Shown piece by piece: positions 9,014 through 18,823 of a stretch of DNA of 64,000 nt. Position 1 is the first letter of the stretch, and each line of letters begins with the position of its first letter. A program made the translations under genes and the position numbers. Source of the stretch: Shewanella indica (GTDB lineage: Bacteria > Pseudomonadota > Gammaproteobacteria > Enterobacterales > Shewanellaceae); the NCBI RefSeq assembly GCF_002836975.1, contig NZ_NIJK01000054.1, forward strand, positions 124,001 to 188,000, written 5' to 3'. The notes under the pieces were generated by a model that did no database searches, was not told where the DNA came from, and saw only the letters and a program-made list of their open reading frames with translations.

Positions 9014-9064
9014 CATTTGGTCAGGCTGCTTCCCGGGATCACGGGAAAAGGCCTTGACCAAATG
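9014..9064. repeat. Long imperfect palindrome
   Basis: CATTTGGTCA (9014-9023) pairs perfectly with TGACCAAATG (9055-9064), and inside it TTCCCG (9030-9035) pairs with CGGGAA (9042-9047); an extra GG/CC pair extends the outer stem. There is no T-run on either strand. It sits in the gap between two minus-strand small genes. Confidence 0.5.
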
Positions 9065-9161
9065 TGATGTTCTACCCGATTGCTGCTGGATAACAGTCCA
9101 ATCTGCCTGAGCGCTCGATACAGTGAGAGGATAGGGGTATCGAGTGGGTATTTCGACAGTC

Positions 9162-9335
9162 TTACTTATTGGCGCTCAGTAACCACTTCATAAACTTGAG
9201 GGTTTCCGTGCGCTTTGAGAAGGTTTGCTTCTTCTTGCCTTTGCTGTCGGTAAAGGCGATTGAGTTTTTGTTGATGGAAATTGAATCTACAGGAAAACTT
9301 ACTGCGATTTCATGTCCGTTTACTTTGTATGACAT
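9162..9335 (-). CDS. Small protein of unknown function (57 residues)
   Basis: A short cytosolic ORF (MSYKVNGHEIAVSFPVDSIS … KFMKWLLSANK) with high Lys/Ser/Thr content. The start is well supported: AAGGAGTGTGGCCC-ATG on the minus strand. The longer in-frame GTG at 9344 overlaps that ribosome-binding site and is rejected. The 514-bp gap upstream (9336-9849), up to the MscS gene, shows no gene; it is AT-rich and contains nothing I can name. Confidence 0.6.
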   Translation of the reverse strand: MSYKVNGHEIAVSFPVDSISINKNSIAFTDSKGKKKQTFSKRTETLKFMKWLLSANK

Positions 9336-9849
9336 GGGCCACACTCCTTATTTTCTGTTAGCGCCGATATTGGCGTATACAATCTTAACTATAGAAAATC
9401 CTTAGCATTTATTGCGAAAGATGCGTTGGTTGACTATTGAATGTACCCAGTTTGTCAGCCTTTATCAAGCCCCCGATAGACTAAAGCGCATAAAGACACT
9501 CCGGGTGTCAGTAGAACATCAGACCATCGCCGCAGCACAGAGTTCACCACAGCTGTGTGACATTTCAATTAAACTGAGGAATTGTTAACTGAACGGATTT
9601 ACTTAAGCGGCCTGGAGCGAGATGGGACGAGCTGAGGGTACCTTAATATCGGCGGCCATTATATCGACAGTTGGCGATAAGTCAAGCAGTATAAATATTG
9701 CGTCTATATATCCGGAACTACATGTTTCTGCTACTCTTTTTTTGCTAAAGGTGCCAATGGCTCCCTGGCGCACTTTGGCTTGAACACAGCTTGAAGTGCT
9801 TACAGCGGATGGATTGGTACCTTACCTTATAGTGGCAAGGAGCGCGTTA

Positions 9850-11421
9850 ATGAATAGAGTGTTGATTGGCATAGGGTTATTTATTCTGTTGCTCTGGCCA
9901 GGGTTGTGCCCGGCGGTCGAACCTGAGCCGGAAACGTCAAGCGAGCAAAGTGCTGCAGCGGCTTATGAGTATCGCGACCCCTTGCTCAGGGATACCCCCA
10001 GAGGTGCCTTGCAGGGCTTTATGCAGTATGCCAGAGAAGGGAATTATCAAACCGCGGCCGAGTATCTGGATCTGCGTTTTCTTCCCGCCGGTATGACAGC
10101 GGAGCAGGGGCCGCTCTATGCCAGGCAGTTGCTGGCGATTATCGAGCGTAATCTCTGGCTTAACCCTCAGGAGCTGGATGATACCCCGGAGGGCAAAACC
10201 GACGACAAGCTGCCTGCTTACCGGGAGGGGTTTGCCCGTTTGGAAGCCGAAAACAAGGCCTACCAGCTCCTATTGCAGCGGGTGCCGAGCTCTGAATACG
10301 GCAGTCTGTGGAAGGTTTCCAATGCCACGGTTGCCAAGCTTCCAAAACTATACCAGGCCTTGGGCTATGGCCCCGTGGTGGAGTGGTTTATCGAGCACAT
10401 TCCTGAAGGACGCCTGTTTACCCTGAATCTTTGGGAATGGGCCATGATGCTGGCCTATCTGGCGCTGGCATTCTTATTCGTGGTACCTGTGACCTGGTTG
10501 TTGCAATGGCCGCTTTCACGTTCATCACACCCGCTTAAGGTTGAATTGGGCGCCTTTATTCGCGGCCCACTCAGGTTCTTTGCCGCTGTGGCACTCGATA
10601 GGGCCATGCTTGCCAACAGTACCTTGAGCGCTGCGATGCAGGAGATAGTCAACACAGGCTTTTTCTTTATTCTGGCCACGGTTTGGTTGATATGGGCGCT
10701 GGTGGGGCTGGCACAGAGCAGTCTTAGGGAGCGCTGGATAGCCAAGGGCAACAAACAGGCAGCCTCCTTGTTGCGACCTCTTGGAAATTTTCTGCGGGTG
10801 ACCCTGCTCAGCCTGGCGACCTTGTTATGGCTCGAGCACCTGGGGTTTAATGCCGGCACTATACTGGCCGGGATGGGCATTGGCGGGCTGGCAATCGCCT
10901 TGGCCTCGAAGCAGTCGATAGAAAACCTTATTGGCACCATCACTCTCTATTCGGCGGCGCCTATCAAGGTTGGCAATATTGGCAATTTCGGCGGCGTTCG
11001 CGGCACAGTGGAGGAGATAGGCCTACGCTGTACCCGCATCAGAACTCTGGATCGCTCTGTCATTCATATGCCCAACGCCAAGTTGGCCGAAATGGAGATA
11101 GAGAATATTTCAGAGCGGGAGAAAATCCGTTTTAAGACAGATATCCGTCTCGATTACAGCACTGATGCCAAACAGTTGCAGGCGATAATCAATGATATCA
11201 AAGCGTTGCTAAAGCAGCATGAGAAGGTGGATGAGTCACCGATGCGGGTCACCTTCAAGGGCTTCGGCAACGCCGGACTCGAGTTGAATGTACTGGCCTA
11301 TGTCGGCACCACCAGTTTACCTGTTTATCAGGAAGTCGCCGAGGAGTTGCAGCTGGGGATCATGGCGATAGTCGCCGAGCACGGCAGTAAGATGGTACCT
11401 GTATGGCCGGTTTCACCTTAA
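9850..11421 (+). CDS. Mechanosensitive ion channel family protein (MscS type)
   Basis: A 523-residue inner-membrane channel. A signal peptide (MNRVLIGIGLFILLLWPGLC) and a periplasmic domain of about 180 residues precede several membrane helices (about 200-340). The pore/beta-domain signature is intact: LAGMGIGGLAIALASKQSIE, then the beta-rich block with GNFGGVRGTVEEIGLRCTRI and MPNAKLAEMEIENISERE, and an alpha/beta C-terminal cage. Members release solutes on hypo-osmotic shock. The start at 9850 is supported by AAGGAG 7 bases upstream; the longer frame from 9796 is not. It is a single-gene unit, convergent with ilvH. Confidence 0.9.
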   Translation: MNRVLIGIGLFILLLWPGLCPAVEPEPETSSEQSAAAAYEYRDPLLRDTPRGALQGFMQYAREGNYQTAAEYLDLRFLPAGMTAEQGPLYARQLLAIIERNLWLNPQELDDTPEGKTDDKLPAYREGFARLEAENKAYQLLLQRVPSSEYGSLWKVSNATVAKLPKLYQALGYGPVVEWFIEHIPEGRLFTLNLWEWAMMLAYLALAFLFVVPVTWLLQWPLSRSSHPLKVELGAFIRGPLRFFAAVALDRAMLANSTLSAAMQEIVNTGFFFILATVWLIWALVGLAQSSLRERWIAKGNKQAASLLRPLGNFLRVTLLSLATLLWLEHLGFNAGTILAGMGIGGLAIALASKQSIENLIGTITLYSAAPIKVGNIGNFGGVRGTVEEIGLRCTRIRTLDRSVIHMPNAKLAEMEIENISEREKIRFKTDIRLDYSTDAKQLQAIINDIKALLKQHEKVDESPMRVTFKGFGNAGLELNVLAYVGTTSLPVYQEVAEELQLGIMAIVAEHGSKMVPVWPVSP

Positions 11422-11506
11422 TGCTACTCAGATTCCGTATTGGTTCGGTTTGAAAATACCGCTCACGGTAAAGTGAACGGTATCAGCAGGGTCTTCAGTC
11501 CCGGAT

Positions 11507-12004
11507 TCAAGCTCGCATCGCTTTTTCACCCCTGGCAAGGCCTACCACGCCGGAGCGGGACACTTCCACTACCTTGGTGACCTCGGTCAGCGCGGCAATA
11601 AAGGCGTCCAGTTTATCGCTGGTGCCCGCCATCTGTACTGTGTAGAGATTGGCGGTTACATCGACAATTTGGCCGCGGAAGATATCGGCGGTGCGTTTTA
11701 CCTCTGCCCGCAATGCGCCGCTGGCCTTGACCTTGACCAAGGCAAGCTCCCGTTCCACATGGGTGGACTCTGTGATGTTGGATACTTTGAGCACATCGAT
11801 AAGCTTGTGCAGCTGCTTCTCTATCTGCTCCAGAATGCTCTCATCGGCCTCGACTGCGACTGTGAGCCGGGAAAGTGTCGGATCATCGGTGGGAGCCACA
11901 GTGAGGGTTTCAATGTTGTAGCCACGTTGGGAGAAGAGACCGACAACTCTTGACAGGGCGCCGGGCTGGTTTTCCATCAATACAGATATGATTCGACGTC
12001 TCAT
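11507..12004 (-). CDS. ilvH: Acetolactate synthase small (regulatory) subunit
   Basis: A 165-residue regulatory subunit of acetohydroxyacid synthase III, which activates the catalytic subunit and confers valine feedback inhibition. The N-terminal ACT domain is clear ([20 protein letters not shown] … GYNIETLTVAPTDDPTLSRL) and is followed by the ALS_ss_C domain. The start codon overlaps the last base of the ilvI stop (TGATG), so it is translationally coupled; a longer frame into ilvI is an artefact. Confidence 0.95.
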   Translation of the reverse strand: MRRRIISVLMENQPGALSRVVGLFSQRGYNIETLTVAPTDDPTLSRLTVAVEADESILEQIEKQLHKLIDVLKVSNITESTHVERELALVKVKASGALRAEVKRTADIFRGQIVDVTANLYTVQMAGTSDKLDAFIAALTEVTKVVEVSRSGVVGLARGEKAMRA

Positions 12005-13725
12005 CAGCTTTTCTCCGTCTTGCTCAGCCACATTTCATTCATAGCGCCACCACGAATTTGCATCGGGTAGACGTGTTCGGTTTCATCGACACTGATATCC
12101 ACAAACACCAGCCTGTCTTTCATGGTCAGGGCTTGTGCCAGTTTGCTCTCCAGCTCATCCACATGGTCGATATTGATCCCAACGTGGCCGTAGGCTTCGG
12201 CTATTTTGGCAAAATCAGGCACTGAGTCCATATAGGAATGGGAGTGGCGGCCGGAGTAGATCATGTCCTGCCACTGTTTCACCATCCCGAGGAAACGGTT
12301 GTTGAGATTGATGATTTTCACCGGCACATCATATTGCAGTGCGGTGGAAAGCTCTTGAATATTCATCTGAATCGAGCCGTCGCCGGTGACGCACACGACG
12401 GTTTCATCCGGCATCGCCATCTTGACCCCCATGGCGGCCGGCAAGCCGAATCCCATGGTGCCCAGGCCGCCTGAGTTGATCCAGCGCCGCGGCTTGTCGA
12501 AAGGATAATAGAGGGCGGCAAACATCTGGTGCTGGCCAACATCCGAGGCCACATAGGCATCACCGTTTGTCAGGCGATAGAGGGTTTCTATCACTTGTTG
12601 GGGCTTGATCCGTTCGGCATTGCGCTGATAGTCGAGGCAGTTGCGGCTGCGCCAGGAGGCAATTTGCTGCCACCAGTGTTGCAGCGCCTCGTCATCCTGA
12701 GGCGTTACCTTGTCTTCATCCAGTAATTGCAGCATCTCGTTCAGCACCTTATCGGCCGAGCCCACAATCGGAATATCCACCTTGATGGTCTTGGAGATGG
12801 ATGAAGGGTCGATATCTATGTGCAGTATGGTGGCATCCGGGCAATATTTGGCGACATTATTGGTGGTTCTGTCATCGAACCTCACCCCAATACCGAAGAT
12901 TAAATCTGAATGGTGCATGGCCATATTGGCTTCATACAGGCCGTGCATCCCCAGCATGCCCAGGTTGTTGTGATGAGATCCGGGAAAGGCGCCCAGCCCC
13001 ATAAGCGTATTGACCACAGGCAGTTTCAGTCGTTCGGCCAGAGTCAACAGCTGCCGGTGGCAGCCGGAGATAATGGCGCCGCCGCCCACATACAACACAG
13101 GTTTTTTGGCGGCCATCAAGGCCTGCAAACCCCGGCGGATCTGGCCTTTGTGACCCGAAAGCGTCGGGTTGTAGGAGCGCATCTTAATCTCTTCCGGGTA
13201 TTGATACTCGTGCAGTATCGCCGGGTTGAGGCTGTCTTTGGGGAGATCCACTACCACAGGGCCGGGGCGGCCGCTGGCCGCGATATAGAAGGCTTTCTTG
13301 ATAATGGTGGGAATTTCGGTGGGGTCTGTCACCAAAAAGCTGTGTTTCACCACAGGGCGGGAGATCCCTATCATGTCGCACTCCTGAAAGGCGTCATTGC
13401 CGATCAGGTTACTGGGCACCTGGCCCGAAAGCACCACCAGAGGGACTGAATCCATATAGGCGGTGGCGATGCCGGTAATGGCATTGGTCGCTCCCGGGCC
13501 GGATGTCACCAACACCACGCCGACCTGGCCCGTGGCTCTGGCGTAACCATCGGCCATGTGCACGGCCGCCTGTTCATGGCGGACAAGAATATGTTCTATA
13601 TCGGATTTTTGATGCAGGGCATCATAGATGTCGAGAACTGAGCCACCCGGGTAGCCGAATATATGTTTTACGCCTTCGTCAATTAACGAACGCACTATCA
13701 TGCTGGCGCCTGAAAGCATCTCCAT
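12004..13725 (-). CDS. ilvI: Acetolactate synthase large (catalytic) subunit
   Basis: A 573-residue thiamine-diphosphate enzyme that condenses two pyruvates (or pyruvate and 2-ketobutyrate) in the first common step of branched-chain amino-acid synthesis. Visible motifs: the ThDP-activating Glu in [20 protein letters not shown], the FAD-binding central domain, and the [12 protein letters not shown] … LNN diphosphate/Mg motif near the C-terminus. AAGGAGTACCAA precedes the ATG. First gene of the ilvIH operon, with a 158-base leader and a recognisable promoter at 13891-13918. Confidence 0.96.
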   Translation of the reverse strand: MEMLSGASMIVRSLIDEGVKHIFGYPGGSVLDIYDALHQKSDIEHILVRHEQAAVHMADGYARATGQVGVVLVTSGPGATNAITGIATAYMDSVPLVVLSGQVPSNLIGNDAFQECDMIGISRPVVKHSFLVTDPTEIPTIIKKAFYIAASGRPGPVVVDLPKDSLNPAILHEYQYPEEIKMRSYNPTLSGHKGQIRRGLQALMAAKKPVLYVGGGAIISGCHRQLLTLAERLKLPVVNTLMGLGAFPGSHHNNLGMLGMHGLYEANMAMHHSDLIFGIGVRFDDRTTNNVAKYCPDATILHIDIDPSSISKTIKVDIPIVGSADKVLNEMLQLLDEDKVTPQDDEALQHWWQQIASWRSRNCLDYQRNAERIKPQQVIETLYRLTNGDAYVASDVGQHQMFAALYYPFDKPRRWINSGGLGTMGFGLPAAMGVKMAMPDETVVCVTGDGSIQMNIQELSTALQYDVPVKIINLNNRFLGMVKQWQDMIYSGRHSHSYMDSVPDFAKIAEAYGHVGINIDHVDELESKLAQALTMKDRLVFVDISVDETEHVYPMQIRGGAMNEMWLSKTEKS

Positions 13726-13797
13726 TTGGTACTCCTTGATAAGATACCGTTACGGTAAACAGTAACTTTTACAGCGACGGTTATCGCTCTAATCCAA

Positions 13798-13817
13798 GCC
13801 GGAAGGGTAGTTCCGGC
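13798..13817. repeat. Hairpin in the ilvI leader
   Basis: GCCGGAA / TTCCGGC form a perfect 7-bp stem with a 6-base loop inside the predicted ilvIH leader. No T-run follows, so it is not a complete attenuator by itself. Confidence 0.4.
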
Positions 13818-13890
13818 CAGCTGTCGACCCGGCCCTGGGGGCTCACCTCCCTGTAGGGAAGGGGTCTCTGTCACCAATGGACAGAATTTC

Positions 13891-13918
13891 ATCATATTGG
13901 AAAGAGAGAAGTTTTCAA
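13891..13918 (-). promoter_or_regulatory. Putative sigma-70 promoter of ilvIH
   Basis: On the minus strand TTGAAA (13918-13913) and TATGAT (13896-13891) are 16 bases apart. The start site would be near 13884, giving a leader of about 158 bases before ilvI. No leader peptide rich in Leu/Ile/Val codons with its own clear start was found. Confidence 0.55.
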
Positions 13919-14162
13919 GCCCCTGGAAGCGGCTTTTTTATGAGCATGAATAAATTTCATTTTTGCCGCCGAAAAGCGGCCTTGATTGCGGTAGGTTATT
14001 GCGAAGGTATAATTTGTTATGTATTGAATTAATTATGTTTTATTATTAATTGAGGATGTTTTTAGACTTTAGTCTAAAGCGCTGCCGATTCTATGTGTAT
14101 GACCCCAATCTTTGAAAAATTGTGGTTCTTGGGGGGGCGGAAAATCGACAAACGGCGTTTTT

Positions 14163-14190
14163 CGCTCAAGCGGTTTCAAACGCTTGAGCG
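14163..14190. repeat. Perfect inverted repeat downstream of the MFS gene
   Basis: CGCTCAAGCG-GTTTCAAA-CGCTTGAGCG, a 10-bp perfect stem, lies 22 bases beyond the stop of the minus-strand efflux gene. The base run after it on the minus strand is A-rich rather than T-rich, so a rho-independent terminator is only partly supported. The remainder of 13919-14211 is AT-rich with no gene seen. Confidence 0.45.
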
Positions 14191-14211
14191 TGATTTACCG
14201 CCAGCTTTATT

Positions 14212-15474
14212 TTAGGAGCCGGTACTGCGACATTCGGGCGCAGGGCGGCGACTGACAGCGAACTGGCACAGCCCCACCAGTAGCACAGAGGCCAGCATCA
14301 GCGCGGCAAAGGGCACGGCAGTCCCGGTGTAAAACAGCGCCAGCAGCGGCCCTGCCAGAGCACCAAAACCAAACCTCAGGGTGCCGATAACCGCGGTGGC
14401 TGTGCCGGTTTCCTGCTGAAACTTCATCAGTACTATGGCGTCGGCGTTAACCGACATTACTCCCAGGCATCCCATTAGGGGGATCAGCATGGTCACGGTA
14501 AAGTGGTAACTCAAGTCGAGCAGGTTCACCAGTAACAGCCCGGCAGCGGCAATACTGCCGAGCATAGTGGCGGCAACTAGCATGCGTCTTGAACCATAGC
14601 GACCAACAATGCGTGAGTTGATAATATTGGCCAGCATCAAGGCGCCTACGTTGGTACTGAATAGTATGGCAAACAGAGACTTATCCAAGTTAAATACCGA
14701 CATATAGACAAACGGCGAGGCTGTCAGGTAGCAGAAAAAGGCGAATGAAGTCAGCACGCCGCTGCCAATATGCAGCTTGACCCCGGGCCGGGTAAAGACG
14801 GTGGCATAGGCGCCAAAGAATGACTTGCGGCTGCGCTCGGCGCCTTGCATATCCGATGGCAAACGCAGTTTCAGCAATACCAGTATGAGCAGCAGCAGGG
14901 CATAGCAGGCTAGGATAAAGAAAATCAAATGCCATTCACCCAGCTCCAAAATTAAGCTGCCGATGGACGGTGCCAGCAGCGGCGCCAACATCATTATTAG
15001 GCTGACATAGGACATGCCCTTGGCCGTATTGTCACCATAGACCTCCTTGATATAGCCGGGGATTACCACGGTAGCGGCGGCGCCGATAAACGCCTGGAAA
15101 AATCTGAGGCTTAAAAACATTTCTATCGTTTGCGACAGCGCCAATCCCAGGCTGACCAACATAAATCCCGATAGGCCAATGATCACCAAAGGACGACGGC
15201 CGAAGCGATCGGCCAAAGGCCCAAAGGTAAGCATACCCAGAGAATACCCGGCCAGATACAGGCTCAGAGACTGCTGTACTGTCGTGATATCGGAATGGAA
15301 ACTCTCGGCTATGGTAGCCATGGCCGGCAGATACATGTCGATGGCCAAAGGCGTTATCGCCACGATGGCCGACAGCATGGGAATAAGCAAGGCCAGATGC
15401 AGCCCTTGGGGCGTGCGCCTGGTTATCTGGGGTTGGGTATCCAATTTAACCTCATTATATTGGCCAAAAAGCAT
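14212..15474 (-). CDS. MFS multidrug efflux transporter, Bcr/CflA family
   Basis: About 410-420 residues with 12 predicted membrane helices. Visible family features: the first helix with ITPLAIDMYLPAMATIAES, characteristic of Bcr/CflA drug:H+ antiporters, and the MFS motif A GPLADRFGRRPLVI in the loop between helices 2 and 3. The open frame runs upstream through a dispersed repeat to 15804, which is not coding. Two starts are possible: the ATG at 15474, without a ribosome-binding site, and a TTG at 15444 preceded by GAGG at 5 bases, which is arguably better. Drug specificity cannot be inferred. Confidence 0.85.
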   Translation of the reverse strand: MLFGQYNEVKLDTQPQITRRTPQGLHLALLIPMLSAIVAITPLAIDMYLPAMATIAESFHSDITTVQQSLSLYLAGYSLGMLTFGPLADRFGRRPLVIIGLSGFMLVSLGLALSQTIEMFLSLRFFQAFIGAAATVVIPGYIKEVYGDNTAKGMSYVSLIMMLAPLLAPSIGSLILELGEWHLIFFILACYALLLLILVLLKLRLPSDMQGAERSRKSFFGAYATVFTRPGVKLHIGSGVLTSFAFFCYLTASPFVYMSVFNLDKSLFAILFSTNVGALMLANIINSRIVGRYGSRRMLVAATMLGSIAAAGLLLVNLLDLSYHFTVTMLIPLMGCLGVMSVNADAIVLMKFQQETGTATAVIGTLRFGFGALAGPLLALFYTGTAVPFAALMLASVLLVGLCQFAVSRRPAPECRSTGS

Positions 15475-15551
15475 TGGATGCTTGGTCAGGAATGTGACTC
15501 GTGCCACGAAAAGGGGCTGGGGGTTTATGTTAAGTCGTGGCGCCCAATAAG

Positions 15552-15828
15552 GGAAGGTGCAAATAAGTCCTCGTGGCACTCTCTTTTGTAGAGAGTGGCT
15601 TGCACAGCAATTGGCGTTCAAGGCATCTGACTGAAGGCATGCCGGGGCCTGTCGAAGTCGGATAACGCAGAAAGCCGGTTGCTGTGAAAGCCCCGAAGGG
15701 CGTGGCTTACAGGTCTGCCTGCTGTGTTGTGCTTCTTGCAAAGGACTAGGCCATTTGCTGCGAACCACGCCTTGCATCCAGGCCCGTAAGCCGACGCAGA
15801 GCACACATGGGACTTGTTTGCGCCTTCC
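15552..15828. mobile_element. MITE-like dispersed element with terminal inverted repeats
   Basis: The left end GGAAGGTGCAAATAAGTCC (15552-15570) and the reverse complement of the right end (15810-15828, GGAAGGCGCAAACAAGTCC) match at 17 of 19 positions, bounding a 277-bp non-coding unit. The first ~105 bp read from the right end also occur at 28147-28265. No transposase is inside, so it would need one supplied in trans. It sits between the promoters of divergent MFS and SulP genes. Confidence 0.65.
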
Positions 15829-15984
15829 TTAGCCAATCCCCCAGAGTCGTTTCTTTACATTACTGACAAAGGAAGATGGAAAAGTGAATAGTGAGAATAT
15901 TTTATTTCGCCCTGGATGACTTCCTGGCATAAGCTCACTACATTATCCACTCAGGACAGAATGCGCTTAAATTGACGGAGTTGA

Positions 15985-17781
15985 GTGCTGAATATGCGAG
16001 TTAATTTTCCACAATGGAACACCAGGGAGTCGCTGACTCAATTACTTCCAGGGCTGGCAGGATTACTGCATTACCAAAAAGAATGGTTGCGGGATGATCT
16101 GCGCGCCGCCTTGTCGGTAACCGCGGTGGCCTTGCCTGTAGCTATCGCCTATGCCCAGCTTACCGGGGTCAGCGCCGTTGCCGGGCTATACTCCTGTATT
16201 TTACCTATGATGATTTATGCTTTGTTTGGTACATCGAGGCAACTGATAGTGGGGCCGGATGCCGCAACCTGCGCCGTGATAGCCGCTGTGGTGACGCCAC
16301 TGGCCGCCGGCGATGCCAAGGTGCACTGGCAGTTGGTGATGACCATGACCCTGATGACGGGCGCCTGGTGCCTGCTGGCCAGTCGCTTTCGGCTCGGGGT
16401 GCTTGCCGAGTTTCTCTCACGGCCGATTTTGATGGGACTGCTCAACGGGGTGGCGATAACCATTATCGTTGGCCAGTTTTCGAAGATTTTTGGCTTTAGC
16501 TTTGACTCCCGCTATTTGCTGGAGCGCCTGGCTGGCGGCGCCGAGTATCTGTCGCGCACTCACTGGCCAACATTGGGCATGAGTCTGGTCACCTTGCTGG
16601 TGTTCCTGCTGGTCAAGCGTCTGCGGCCGCAATTGCCTGCTTCTATGGTAGCGATAGCTGTGGCCGGATTATTGGTATGGCTGCTAGATTTGCAGCAGTA
16701 TCAACTGGCGGTGGTCGGCACTATTGAAGGCGGTTTGCCGGAGTTTCAGGCACCGGTATTTGACTTGGGGCTGAGTCGTGAATTGGTGATGCCGGCGCTG
16801 AACCTTGCCATGGTGAGCTTTGTCTCGATGATGCTGACGGCGCGCAGCTTTGCCGCCAAAAATGGCTACGACATAGATCCCGATAAGGAGTTTCGCGCGC
16901 TTGGATTTGCCAATATCGCCTCGGGTTTGTCCCAGGGGTTTGCTATCAGCGGCGCCGATTCGCGCACCGCGGTCAATGATGCCAATGGTGGCAAATCGCA
17001 GCTGGTTTCTGTGATAGCGGCGCTGCTGATAGCCCTGGTGGCCCTGTTCCTGACTGCGCCGCTGCAATATATCCCTTCGGCGGCGCTCGGGGTGGTGCTG
17101 GTTATCGCATCACTCTCTTTGATTGATATCAAGGGGATCTGGAAGCTGAGAAAGCGTGACAATGGCGCCTTTACCCTGGCGCTGATCACCCTGTTGGCCG
17201 TGCTCTTTATCGGGGTGATCCCGGGGATCACCCTGGCGGTGCTGCTGGGCTTATTCCAATTTATCCGGGTAGTGATGAAACCCTCGGAGCAACTGCTCGG
17301 TGTCGATCGCAAGGGGGTGCTGCGCAGTATCGACCGCAGTGACAAGGCCACGGCGATCCCGGGGATCATGATTTACCGTTTCAACTCACCCTTGACCTAT
17401 TTCAACGCCGGTTATTTCAAACGCCAGCTGCTGCTCAGGTTAAAAGAGCAGCCCGAGCCGGTGGACTGTGTGATAGTCGATGCTGTGGCCTGTTTCAGTC
17501 ATCTGGATATCAGTGTGATGGCCATGATTGCCGATTTGGCGCACCTGTTGAAGCGCCGCGGCGTCAGTTTGGTACTGGCGGGCCGTAAACGTCAACTACT
17601 CAGCTGGTGTGAAGCCAGCGGTATAGATTTGGCGGAGGATGGTTTGATCATCAGGCCTGATTTGGCCTTGGCGGTGCGTATGCATCAAAACTATAAACAA
17701 GCGGTCGCTGAAGGCCAGGCACCCGAAGTGCGGCGTTTGGCCGGCGATGATACCAGCGCCCCCAGACCGTCACACCTGTAA
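15985..17781 (+). CDS. SulP family anion transporter with STAS domain
   Basis: A 598-residue inner-membrane transporter. The N-terminal signature ALSVTAVALPVAIAYAQLTG is the SulP first-helix motif; about 10-12 membrane segments follow to about residue 430, then a cytosolic STAS domain (about 450-560, with IVDAVACFSHLDISVMAMIA). SulP members carry sulfate, bicarbonate or C4-dicarboxylates with H+ or Na+; no carbonic anhydrase or sulfur gene is adjacent to settle the substrate. The GTG at 15985 follows CGGAG by 4 bases; an ATG at 15994 is the alternative. Confidence 0.88.
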   Translation: MLNMRVNFPQWNTRESLTQLLPGLAGLLHYQKEWLRDDLRAALSVTAVALPVAIAYAQLTGVSAVAGLYSCILPMMIYALFGTSRQLIVGPDAATCAVIAAVVTPLAAGDAKVHWQLVMTMTLMTGAWCLLASRFRLGVLAEFLSRPILMGLLNGVAITIIVGQFSKIFGFSFDSRYLLERLAGGAEYLSRTHWPTLGMSLVTLLVFLLVKRLRPQLPASMVAIAVAGLLVWLLDLQQYQLAVVGTIEGGLPEFQAPVFDLGLSRELVMPALNLAMVSFVSMMLTARSFAAKNGYDIDPDKEFRALGFANIASGLSQGFAISGADSRTAVNDANGGKSQLVSVIAALLIALVALFLTAPLQYIPSAALGVVLVIASLSLIDIKGIWKLRKRDNGAFTLALITLLAVLFIGVIPGITLAVLLGLFQFIRVVMKPSEQLLGVDRKGVLRSIDRSDKATAIPGIMIYRFNSPLTYFNAGYFKRQLLLRLKEQPEPVDCVIVDAVACFSHLDISVMAMIADLAHLLKRRGVSLVLAGRKRQLLSWCEASGIDLAEDGLIIRPDLALAVRMHQNYKQAVAEGQAPEVRRLAGDDTSAPRPSHL

Positions 17782-17810
17782 AACCTGGCGGGATCCCGAC
17801 AGCACGCAAA

Positions 17811-17836
17811 CGCCTGCCCGGATTACTCGGCAGGCG
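17811..17836. terminator. Terminator-like stem between convergent genes
   Basis: CGCCTGCC (17811-17818) and GGCAGGCG (17829-17836) pair perfectly just before the stop codon of the GST-like gene on the minus strand. The T-tail is poor on both strands. Confidence 0.4.
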
Positions 17837-18541
17837 CTAAAGAGGCTGTTGCTCGCCGCTTTCCAGCCACAATGGTTTGGGTTTCATGGCGCGGATAAAC
17901 CAGGGGTGCTCGAGCCAGGCCTGCAGCCATTGATTAAGACAGGGCAGGGGGGCTGCATTGAACCTGGCTCTATCCACATGGGCAAATTGGCGCACAAAAG
18001 GGAAGATGGCGAGATCCGCTGCGCTCATACGCCCGAGCAACATGACCTGCTGTTGTTGCTCTTTTTGCCCCTGTAGCTTTTGCTGCCCGAGATGTTCTTG
18101 AGCCTCAGCCAGCCTTTGCTCCAGTGGCAGCAAGTACAGGAGCGCTTGCTCGAAATAGCTTTGCTGGCTGAACTCAGGGTAACGGTCAAAGTATTTGTAT
18201 CTGTCCAGCAAGGGCTTGAATGCCCTGTCATTGGTCGCTATCAGGGTTGAGATAAGGTTTTCTTCCTCAGGATTTTGCGGCAGCAATGAGTGGGGGTCGG
18301 CTTGTGCCAGTGCCCAGAAAAGGATATCCAGGCTCTCGTCCAGTACCCTTCCATCAGCGAGTTGCATCACAGGCACAGTGCCTTTGGGCGATAGTTCCAG
18401 CATCTGCTGCGGCTTATTTTTCAGCAGAATTTCCCGCACTACAACAGAGTAGTCGGCGGCAATTAAGCCCAGTCTGGCGCGCATGGCATAGGGGCAGCGG
18501 CGAAAGCTGTACAGAATAGTTTGACTGCTTACTTGAGTCAC
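17837..18541 (-). CDS. Glutathione S-transferase N-terminal domain protein
   Basis: About 234 residues. The N-terminal thioredoxin fold has ILYSFRRCPYAMRARLGL, a glutaredoxin-2/GST-like Cys-Pro-Tyr active site, and the GSH-binding GTVPVM and LDESLDILFWA motifs; an all-helical C-terminal domain follows. Such proteins conjugate or reduce with glutathione in the cytosol. The start is uncertain: a GTG at 18541 has AAGGGA 5 bases upstream, while an ATG at 18571 lacks such a site. It is convergent with the SulP gene. Confidence 0.82.
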   Translation of the reverse strand: MTQVSSQTILYSFRRCPYAMRARLGLIAADYSVVVREILLKNKPQQMLELSPKGTVPVMQLADGRVLDESLDILFWALAQADPHSLLPQNPEEENLISTLIATNDRAFKPLLDRYKYFDRYPEFSQQSYFEQALLYLLPLEQRLAEAQEHLGQQKLQGQKEQQQQVMLLGRMSAADLAIFPFVRQFAHVDRARFNAAPLPCLNQWLQAWLEHPWFIRAMKPKPLWLESGEQQPL

Positions 18542-18823
18542 AAGAGTCCCTTGGAATTCAATGAAAACAGCCATTGTAGGAATCACTCGGGTGGCAGGCA
18601 AGGTTGCTGTTCATAACCGCATGTAAAGGATTAAACCGCTACTATATGGCGGCCTGCTGCAGGAATCGCTGAATAACCCTACTTTTGCTGTCTATTTGCG
18701 CTACTGTGATTGGGATAGAATGGCGCCCCCATTTTGGGAGGCAAATCACTTAAGAAAAGTTTCAGAAGGTGACGCCGTTATGCACTGGAAATTAGGTTCC
18801 AGCCAGCAGAAGTTGAGGTAATG

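Noticed and set aside
15475-15804. 110-residue N-terminal extension of the Bcr/CflA transporter
   Set aside because: It reads through the MITE-like element and lacks a ribosome-binding site; similar peptides appear at 28174 from the related repeat.
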